A DNA stretch of 45,579 bases from a virus. Positions within the stretch are counted from its first letter, which is position 1. Each line of letters starts with the position of its first letter. The notes under the pieces were generated by a model. That model was not told where the DNA came from. It made no database searches and saw nothing but the letters and a program-made list of their open reading frames with translations. The stretch is from positions 1 through 45,579 of IMG/VR virus record IMGVR_UViG_3300034062_005623; one strand, 5' to 3'. The translations under genes were made by a program, and so were the position numbers. Below are positions 40,666-45,579 of this stretch, piece by piece.

Positions 40666-40689
40666 AAAAAGGGAGTCCCTTGAACTCCC
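40664..40689 (-). terminator. Rho-independent terminator of gp32
   Basis: On the minus strand GGGAGT, a 7-nt loop and ACTCCC are followed by seven T residues, starting 17 nt after the gp32 stop. Its T-run reaches the gp53 stop region, so the convergent operons are tightly separated. On the plus strand it lacks a T-run. Confidence 0.88.
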
Positions 40690-40706
40690 CAGATTATAGC
40701 AACTAA

Positions 40707-41633
40707 TCAATCATCAGATGCTAATTTTGCAAAATATGAAAGAGCATCGTCATCATCATCCTCCACAGGTGCAGAAACTGCACGGGTTGGTTTCAGATTA
40801 TTCAGTTCGCTACGAAGATCATCATTGAGTTCCTTTGTGGAACCGCGATAATCATCTTCATCCTCAACTTCTTCATCAATACGATTCGAAGTTTTAGCAC
40901 CCAGAACAGAATCAAGACGCTTCTTCAGTTCATCATAAGTCTTGTATTCGCTAGGAGAAGTGAATTCTGCAAGAGAATACTGCTTCTTCCAGATTGCTTC
41001 CATAGCATCATCATCGTCCAGAAGAGCACCCTGAGCGGCAAATTCGCTGGAGTCATAGTTACGATAACCAGCAACGTTCTTTGCCTTCAGTTTGAAGTTA
41101 GCACCTTGCCAGAAATCAAATGGATCAATAGGAGACTCATCTTCAAATTCAGGTTGCATTGCCTCAGTAAGTTTGTCAAAGATTTTCTTACCATACTTGA
41201 ACAGGAAGACCTTACCTTCATTATCAGGATTTGCAGGATCCTTCACAACATAGATATTGCTTACATAAGTCAGTTTGCGCTTTTGCTTACGTGCAACTTC
41301 TTTACCAGCATCAGTGCCGTTGTTCCACAGACTAGAATTATACTCACAAACAGGACACTTTTGCCCATTCAGAGTGGTCAGGCAGTTATCAATCAACCAA
41401 CCACCAGGCCCCTGAAAGGCATGAGAATAAACCTTCACAAAGGGAAGATCTTCTCCATCGGGAGCAGGAAGAAAACGGATTACGGCATAACCATTACCGC
41501 TTTTATCAACGTCTAACTTCCAAAGACGGTCATCAGAAGAACCGCTAGTAGTATTCATTTTTTCGACTTCTTTCACCAGTTTGGCGGTGAGAGAACCAAG
41601 TTTGGATTGTTTCTTAAGATCGGCAAAGCCCAT
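40707..41633 (-). CDS. 32: Single-stranded DNA-binding protein gp32
   Basis: The zinc site H71-x12-C84-x8-C93-x2-C96 has exactly the spacing of T4 gp32. N-terminal basic residues (LKKQSKLGSLTAKLVKEV) serve cooperative binding. The C-terminus is very acidic (EVEDEDDYRG ... VEDDDDDALSYFAKLASDD), the tail that contacts replication partners. It coats ssDNA during replication, repair and recombination. A good ribosome-binding site (GAGGT) and a strong sigma70 promoter lie upstream; a terminator follows. Confidence 0.95.
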   Translation of the reverse strand: MGFADLKKQSKLGSLTAKLVKEVEKMNTTSGSSDDRLWKLDVDKSGNGYAVIRFLPAPDGEDLPFVKVYSHAFQGPGGWLIDNCLTTLNGQKCPVCEYNSSLWNNGTDAGKEVARKQKRKLTYVSNIYVVKDPANPDNEGKVFLFKYGKKIFDKLTEAMQPEFEDESPIDPFDFWQGANFKLKAKNVAGYRNYDSSEFAAQGALLDDDDAMEAIWKKQYSLAEFTSPSEYKTYDELKKRLDSVLGAKTSNRIDEEVEDEDDYRGSTKELNDDLRSELNNLKPTRAVSAPVEDDDDDALSYFAKLASDD

Positions 41634-41675
41634 TTAGATACCTCGGATAAATTGGATTCGTTGGATTACTTGTAT

Positions 41676-41704
41676 AGTATAGCAAAGATTGCTAGATTAG
41701 TCAA
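41676..41704 (-). promoter_or_regulatory. Sigma70-type promoter of gp32, TTGACT-N17-TATACT
   Basis: Minus strand: TTGACT (41704-41699), 17-nt spacer, TATACT (41681-41676); 10 of 12 consensus bases. It is about 40 nt upstream of gp32. The -35 box overlaps the TAA stop of the DUF1825-type gene. Confidence 0.8.
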
Positions 41705-42026
41705 GATACTTCTTGAGAGATTCAATCGTTTTGTTCATACTTGTGAACAAAACCTGAATATCAGTTTCAGGAGGAAATCCCATTATAGCAACTGATTTTC
41801 TCAAATTCTCTTTCATTTCTAATGCTGCTGGGTCATCAGAAAGAGATAATCTAGTATACATTATACGTTGTTTATCAAGCAAAATTGTAAGTTTTTCAAT
41901 ATGTTCTAATTTTTCTTCACGATCCATCATAGCAAAAGTAAGAATACTTCCGTAAAGTTCTTCTTGTAATTTGTTAATTTCTTTCAGTTCATCCTGAATA
42001 ATTTCAGAATCAAAAAATTTACTCAT
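41697..42026 (-). CDS. DUF1825-type protein (109 aa)
   Basis: FFDSEIIQDELKEINKLQEE, then MDREEKLEHIEKLTILLDKQ and RIMYTRLSLSDDPAA match the all-helical DUF1825 family, otherwise known from cyanobacteria. No biochemical function is established. It sits between gp59 and gp32, a pair adjacent in T4, so it was inserted into a replication operon and may act on replication or host DNA metabolism. It overlaps gp59 by 8 nt. Its 3' end carries the gp32 promoter. Confidence 0.75.
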   Translation of the reverse strand: MSKFFDSEIIQDELKEINKLQEELYGSILTFAMMDREEKLEHIEKLTILLDKQRIMYTRLSLSDDPAALEMKENLRKSVAIMGFPPETDIQVLFTSMNKTIESLKKYLD

Positions 42027-42609
42027 CTATAATTTCCCGTAAGATTTTTTTGTATGAGAACACGTCAATATTTAGAAAGGGTTTGTATTTTGATATTTTT
42101 AAACTTACGGTTTCCCATACAGGATCCAAAAGTTTCTTATCAAAATCTTTTGAAAAGTGAAATATTTTGTCGTAGATTACGAAGTTTTCGATAAATAATC
42201 TCCCGCTTAGAAACCTTTTGAGAATTGGTGGATGACCTTTGGTGCAATTGAAGACATCGTTCAATTCGGTTTCCGAGAACAATTCTGTCGATTGCTCCTT
42301 GAACAAGTAACTCAAACTCTGCTGTCTTCGCATCCACTCTGCATATGTTCTTTCTCCAGAATTGATAATTTGTCCAATCCATAAATTCTGCGGGTTGTCT
42401 GTTGATATGAAATTTGCTACTAAAAAGTCTACGACTTCTTTATCATTATACTTTCTTGAAGTTTTCTCAAAAAAATATTTATCGCGCCGTTTGTTAAAAG
42501 AAGTGACTGATGCTCTAGTTTTTGCACCATATTTGAAAAAATCATATTTAGAGTTAGTAAAGTGGTTTTTTAGTGAAAGATAATGTTGATAGCATTCAAA
42601 GGGACTCAT
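42019..42609 (-). CDS. 59: Loader of gp41 helicase, gp59
   Basis: The segments ECYQHYLSLKNHFTNSKYDF, NKRRDKYFFEKTSRKY, FLVANFISTDNPQNLWIGQI and the C-terminal KYKPFLNIDVFSYKKI align in order with T4 gp59 (KRRDKYFFQKLSEKY, FISNLVANQDAWIGDI, KAYRKILNID). It loads the replicative helicase on gp32-coated ssDNA. I choose the ATG at 42609 (MSPFECYQHY), which overlaps the gp33 stop as TAATG. The longer frame to 42669 would overlap gp33 by 60 nt. Confidence 0.88.
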   Translation of the reverse strand: MSPFECYQHYLSLKNHFTNSKYDFFKYGAKTRASVTSFNKRRDKYFFEKTSRKYNDKEVVDFLVANFISTDNPQNLWIGQIINSGERTYAEWMRRQQSLSYLFKEQSTELFSETELNDVFNCTKGHPPILKRFLSGRLFIENFVIYDKIFHFSKDFDKKLLDPVWETVSLKISKYKPFLNIDVFSYKKILREIIDE

Positions 42610-42869
42610 TAGATAGGCAAACAAGCACGGGAGGTCTTTTTCATAAAATTGAGACGAATTGCATCCCACTTCAGTCGTTCTTTAAGAGGTTTTGAAATAA
42701 GTTTCGTAACTGATTCTATTTCAAGATTATTAATTTCACAATAATGGCATATTGCATCAATATAATTCATTTTTTCAAGTGCCACAATGCTTTCGATTTC
42801 CAGAGCAAATTTAGAAGGAGTTAAAAACTTATTTTCTATTGCTTTTTCTAGTTCTTTATTTTGTTCCAT
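42609..42869 (-). CDS. 33: Late transcription co-activator gp33
   Basis: The 86-residue helical protein (KFLTPSKFALEIESIVALEK, then MNYIDAICHYCEINNLEIES and a basic tail) matches the gp33 family. It binds the host RNA polymerase flap and links it to the sliding clamp at TATAAATA late promoters, many of which lie in this window. I choose the ATG at 42869 (MEQNKELE), 14 nt inside the upstream exonuclease gene, instead of the frame start at 42968, which would overlap by 113 nt. Confidence 0.82.
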   Translation of the reverse strand: MEQNKELEKAIENKFLTPSKFALEIESIVALEKMNYIDAICHYCEINNLEIESVTKLISKPLKERLKWDAIRLNFMKKTSRACLPI

Positions 42870-43581
42870 ACTGTTCCAGTTTATCTCTAACAAACTCTCT
42901 AATGTATTCGGTGAGTAGTTTGATGTACTTTGATTTGTCATATTCTTCATAGACGACGCATTCTCCATTTTCGCAAGCCATAATGATTACCAGTTTTTTA
43001 ACAGAAATACCTGTTAGTTCATACAGCATACAACCATATGCCATACATTGAACAAAATAATGTTCAATCCACTCGCGTGGTTTTGGTTTTTTAGAAGTTT
43101 TAAAGTCAATTATTGCCAGTTCGCCATCAAACTCCCCTATACAGTCAACAGTACCTGCAATTCCAAGAACTTTGCTGTATAAAGACCCTTCAAGAGCATG
43201 AATATTATTTATACGATTCAGATCTTTCTTAGCAATATCAAATAAAAACTGAGATAAAGGTTGAACTTCTGGAAGATCATCATTCTTCAAATGATGCTCA
43301 ACTAGCGTGTGCATATCTGTTCCACGACTAGTTGCTTGTTGCGTGATCTTGTCTGCTTCTTTGTCGCCAACCTTTTTGCGCCATTTAACAAATACCTGGC
43401 GATTTTTATGACTGGTAACAGAAGTAATCGAAACTAATCTTAAAAGTTGATCTAAATCTGGAACCTTATAATATCGAATGCCATCTATAGTCTCCCTTTC
43501 TAACTTAGGGAGTTCAATATCAACATGATTAAATTTTTGACCATGAATTTCATTATATTTTTCAATCAAAGAGTTTGTCAT
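42856..43581 (-). CDS. RecB-like PD-(D/E)XK exonuclease (241 aa)
   Basis: The family motifs are visible: H91 (RGTDMHTLVEHHL), D146 (GIAGTVDCIGEF), D159-x-K161 (LAIIDFKTSK) and Q178-x3-Y182 (VQCMAYG), the RecB/MGME1 pattern for a metal-dependent ssDNA or dsDNA exonuclease. It probably processes DNA ends for recombination or degrades host DNA. It starts by one-base overlap with the phoH stop. In T4 this upstream position of gp33 holds rnh and dsbA. Confidence 0.82.
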   Translation of the reverse strand: MTNSLIEKYNEIHGQKFNHVDIELPKLERETIDGIRYYKVPDLDQLLRLVSITSVTSHKNRQVFVKWRKKVGDKEADKITQQATSRGTDMHTLVEHHLKNDDLPEVQPLSQFLFDIAKKDLNRINNIHALEGSLYSKVLGIAGTVDCIGEFDGELAIIDFKTSKKPKPREWIEHYFVQCMAYGCMLYELTGISVKKLVIIMACENGECVVYEEYDKSKYIKLLTEYIREFVRDKLEQYGTK

Positions 43582-44333
43582 TAAAATCCAGCATCTATTT
43601 TTGCAATAATGTATTCTTTAACAAGTCCAGAACGAACAATGTCTTCTACACCAAATTCAATTATATCAAAAGAAGGCATTTTACGCAAGACTGTCATAAA
43701 ATCTACAATACCATTACGCTCATTTGTTTTTACAAGATCTGATTGAGTTCCGTCTCCACAAAAACAAATTTTTGTATTTTCACCAACACGAGTGATAATA
43801 GAATCCAATTCATGGAAATTAAGATTTTGAAACTCATCTACAATAATAATAGCATTGTCAAGAGTTGTTCCACGAAGAAATGAAGTGCTCCAGAACTTAA
43901 TCGTTTCTTGTGATTTTAGATTGCCATAGAGCATTTCAAAGTCAACATCGGAAGGCATCTGAAACATATACTTCACCATATTCTTATAAGGAATTTGGTA
44001 GATATCTGCCTTATCATCATGTGTTCCTGGAAGAAACCCGATCTCACGGGTTGCAACTAATGAACGAACAAGATAAATTTTTTCATAAGGAGTTCTTTCA
44101 TCAAGAACATCTTTCAAAGCATTGAATAGAGTAATAAAAGTTTTACCAGTTCCGGCACATCCATAAGCAACAACATGTTTACCTTCGGCATAAGAATCAA
44201 AAAGTCTTCTTTGATTATTAGTAAGAGGATCAATATCAATTAAATATTCACTACTTAATGGTTTTTTACGCTTTGATTGACGAGTGGTAAGACCAACACC
44301 GATTGGTTGATCTGCTCTTTTTCTTCTTGCCAT
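43581..44333 (-). CDS. phoH: PhoH-like ATPase
   Basis: Walker A GCAGTGKT (58-65), then VRSLVATREIGFLPG (89-103), and Walker B VDEFQN (165-170), followed by CFCGDGTQSDL (sensor region). These are the PhoH/RNA-helicase-like motifs. The N-terminus is basic (MARRKRADQP). PhoH genes are frequent in marine phages; the role in infection is uncertain, with links to phosphate stress and RNA metabolism proposed. Start and stop overlap both neighbours by 1 nt. Confidence 0.92.
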   Translation of the reverse strand: MARRKRADQPIGVGLTTRQSKRKKPLSSEYLIDIDPLTNNQRRLFDSYAEGKHVVAYGCAGTGKTFITLFNALKDVLDERTPYEKIYLVRSLVATREIGFLPGTHDDKADIYQIPYKNMVKYMFQMPSDVDFEMLYGNLKSQETIKFWSTSFLRGTTLDNAIIIVDEFQNLNFHELDSIITRVGENTKICFCGDGTQSDLVKTNERNGIVDFMTVLRKMPSFDIIEFGVEDIVRSGLVKEYIIAKIDAGF

Positions 44334-44581
44334 TAGATTTTCTTTACAGTTGATTTTGGTGCTTTGCTTGCACGATCTAAAACTTCATTCCATCCTGGAT
44401 TTCTTGCGATGAGTTTATCTTTCCATTCACCGACTTCTCCGGGAGAAGGGCAAGTAGAAGGATCAGACCAGTCACGAGTCCAGTCTGAATTATCTATTTT
44501 CCACTGATCCCAGGCGTGGACACTCATTTCCACTTCTTTCTGTTCACCAGTTTTTGTATTCACTACAGGATATGTTGCCAT
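44333..44581 (-). CDS. Conserved-type hypothetical protein, 82 aa
   Basis: This 82-residue protein, MATYPVVNTKTGEQKEVEMS followed by a tryptophan-rich segment (HAWDQWKIDNSDWTRDWSDP, then GEWKDKLIARNPGWNEVLDR), is shared in style with small cyanophage proteins next to phoH. The first 20 residues resemble a zinc-ribbon-like strand pair without cysteines. It overlaps phoH by one base and lies after a late-type box. Function unknown. Confidence 0.6.
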   Translation of the reverse strand: MATYPVVNTKTGEQKEVEMSVHAWDQWKIDNSDWTRDWSDPSTCPSPGEVGEWKDKLIARNPGWNEVLDRASKAPKSTVKKI

Positions 44582-44603
44582 AAGTTACAAATTCAAGATA
44601 ATT

Positions 44604-44611
44604 TATTTATT
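44604..44611 (-). promoter_or_regulatory. Late-promoter-like AATAAATA
   Basis: AATAAATA on the minus strand, overlapping the thyX stop and about 23 nt upstream of the 82-aa gene. It could give late expression of the phoH-exonuclease-gp33 block. Confidence 0.35.
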
Positions 44612-45362
44612 ATGGACTCAACCGTGCTTTATGAAGACGCTTTTCTTCATAATAACCCCAAACATTTGGTGCCCATTTTTGAATTTCGGGAGCAATTTGT
44701 TCACTTAATGCCTGAATTTCAAGTTGAGCATCCAACTTAGCACGAAGATCAAGAATATGAAGAATAGAACGAAGATTGCAAGAAACTACAAAGTTTTGAC
44801 GAATTCCTTGTGCTAGACCATCACGAATATGTTCTTCACACATTCCCTTTTCATACTTCACAGCATAACGCTTACATCCTTCTACATACCATTTCATCTC
44901 ATCATCATAATCTTCTTGAGTCCATTCATACTTCTTACCCTTACGATTGGTATAGAAACCAGGAGGACGAGAATAGAAAACTTCATCAGGTTTCAATTCT
45001 CCTTGTGCCACCTTCACAACTCTCTTACCAGTGTATCGTTGAGATTGAACATCAAACGTCACACCTACCCTGTGAGTCCTTGCTTGCACCATAACGTTGT
45101 GGACATACCCAGACACCGAGAATGTAATACCGGGGTGTTCTACAGGTCCCCAGTGCCCTCTCTCGTTGCTTAGAAGTTGCTCCACAATCCACTCACCACA
45201 CTTCTGCGGTGTAGGAATTTGTTGATGATGAATAGGAATTTCCGAATAGTCACACTTTCCTGCTTGGTAAATTACCTGCTCTGGAATTGGATATCCTTGA
45301 AGTTTTACTACTTCAAGTCTCTTATCAAGTTCAAGAAGATCTTTTGCTTTAATAGGTCTCAT
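44610..45362 (-). CDS. thyX: Flavin-dependent thymidylate synthase ThyX
   Basis: The ThyX signature region ARTHRVGVTFDVQSQRYT (residues 94-111) is present. Other typical parts are HWGPVEHPGITFSVSGYVHN (70-89) and the C-terminal LRSILHILDLRAKLDAQLEI, which carries the dUMP-binding arginine area. It makes dTMP from dUMP with FAD and methylenetetrahydrofolate, supporting phage DNA synthesis. The start overlaps the upstream small gene by 4 nt (ATGA). Confidence 0.93.
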   Translation of the reverse strand: MRPIKAKDLLELDKRLEVVKLQGYPIPEQVIYQAGKCDYSEIPIHHQQIPTPQKCGEWIVEQLLSNERGHWGPVEHPGITFSVSGYVHNVMVQARTHRVGVTFDVQSQRYTGKRVVKVAQGELKPDEVFYSRPPGFYTNRKGKKYEWTQEDYDDEMKWYVEGCKRYAVKYEKGMCEEHIRDGLAQGIRQNFVVSCNLRSILHILDLRAKLDAQLEIQALSEQIAPEIQKWAPNVWGYYEEKRLHKARLSP

Positions 45363-45526
45363 TTCTTTCCAAATCCTTTTGATGTTTTTGCTTCAAGTTC
45401 TGCAAGTTCTTGTTTTACAACTCGCAATTGTTGTTTCATTTCTACCAGTTGCTCATCAGAATAAAGATGATCTTGTTTACTCAATCTTTCAAGCAACTTT
45501 ACCAGTTCTTTTGCTCTATTCGTCAT
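45359..45526 (-). CDS. Small coiled-coil protein, 55 aa
   Basis: A 55-residue frame, MTNRAKELVKLLERLSKQDH then QLVEMKQQLRVVKQELAELE, with heptad-like leucines, so probably a short coiled coil. The basic C-terminus reads KTSKGFGKK. It overlaps thyX by 4 nt (ATGA) and the upstream partial gene by 11 nt. No family recognised; tight coupling supports it being real. Confidence 0.55.
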   Translation of the reverse strand: MTNRAKELVKLLERLSKQDHLYSDEQLVEMKQQLRVVKQELAELEAKTSKGFGKK

Positions 45527-45578
45527 CTAAATCACTATCCTCAAAAATTTCATCATAGTCTAAAATTGCCTTTTTTCT
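45516..45578 (-). CDS. 3' end of a gene entering from the window edge
   Basis: The frame is open from the window edge to TAG at 45516 and encodes the acidic ending KKAILDYDEIFEDSDLDDE. It overlaps the next start by 11 nt. Too little is present to identify; an acidic C-terminal tail would fit a replication or nucleotide-metabolism protein, but that is a guess. Confidence 0.45.
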   Translation of the reverse strand, partial: RKKAILDYDEIFEDSDLDDE

Positions 45579-45579
45579 C

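Noticed and set aside
42609-42968. Long form of gp33 (119 aa) starting at 42968
   Set aside because: It would overlap the exonuclease gene by 113 nt and adds a low-complexity N-terminus; the ATG at 42869 gives a gp33-sized protein with normal packing.

Overview
The window is part of a T4-like cyanophage genome (a cyanomyovirus of a Synechococcus or Prochlorococcus host). The evidence is the T4 core genes (gp32, gp59, gp33, gp4, gp48, gp53, gp54, gp26, gp51-like, gp27, gp5), PhoH, ThyX, paired 2OG-Fe(II) oxygenases, a DUF1825-type gene otherwise known from cyanobacteria, AT-rich DNA, T4-type late promoters (TATAAATA) and a cyanobacterial-type tRNA-Leu intron. Almost everything is on the minus strand. 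The exception is gp4, a SAP-like gene, gp48 and gp53 on the plus strand at 38031-40665.

Layout: 1-911 holds five short secreted, membrane or unknown proteins. An SF2 helicase (922-2151) follows. Next come a GC-rich LamG-like lectin gene (2369-3154) and a gap carrying what looks like an independent small RNA with its own promoter and terminator. From 3154 to 14367 lie long modular tail-fibre or virion proteins (1382 and 2018 aa), one with a 17-residue repeat array, plus tail-collar proteins. From 14413 to 16473 is an accessory cassette: a hypothetical protein, an HNH endonuclease, three tRNA genes, a Phd-like antitoxin and a small protein, driven by two perfect-consensus sigma70 promoters. One tRNA, tRNA-Leu(UAA), is split by a 199-nt group I intron at the same U34/A35 position as the ancient cyanobacterial intron. 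The HNH gene beside it has a late promoter inside a hairpin that covers its translation start, as in T4 intron endonuclease genes.

From 16470 to 28807 come two oxygenases, a zinc ribbon, a glycine-rich adhesin with a cysteine-rich insert, an XkdW-like protein, a 1770-aa collagen-containing fibre and further beta-helix or fibre proteins. From 28809 to 37990 is the baseplate hub and tail region. gp5 is split into an OB-fold protein and a separate spike, and the cell-wall-cutting activities sit in a bifunctional muramidase/M23 tail lysin. A 40-bp symmetric divergent late promoter separates gp54 from gp4.

From 40707 to the end is the replication and nucleotide module (gp32, DUF1825, gp59, gp33, RecB-like exonuclease, PhoH, ThyX). 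It keeps the T4 order 33-59-32, with the DUF1825 gene inserted. gp32 has a strong sigma70 promoter and a strong terminator.

The most notable signals are the intron-split tRNA-Leu with its neighbouring endonuclease and hairpin-controlled expression, and the small RNA candidate at 2186-2266. All calls come from reading the sequence; no searches were run.
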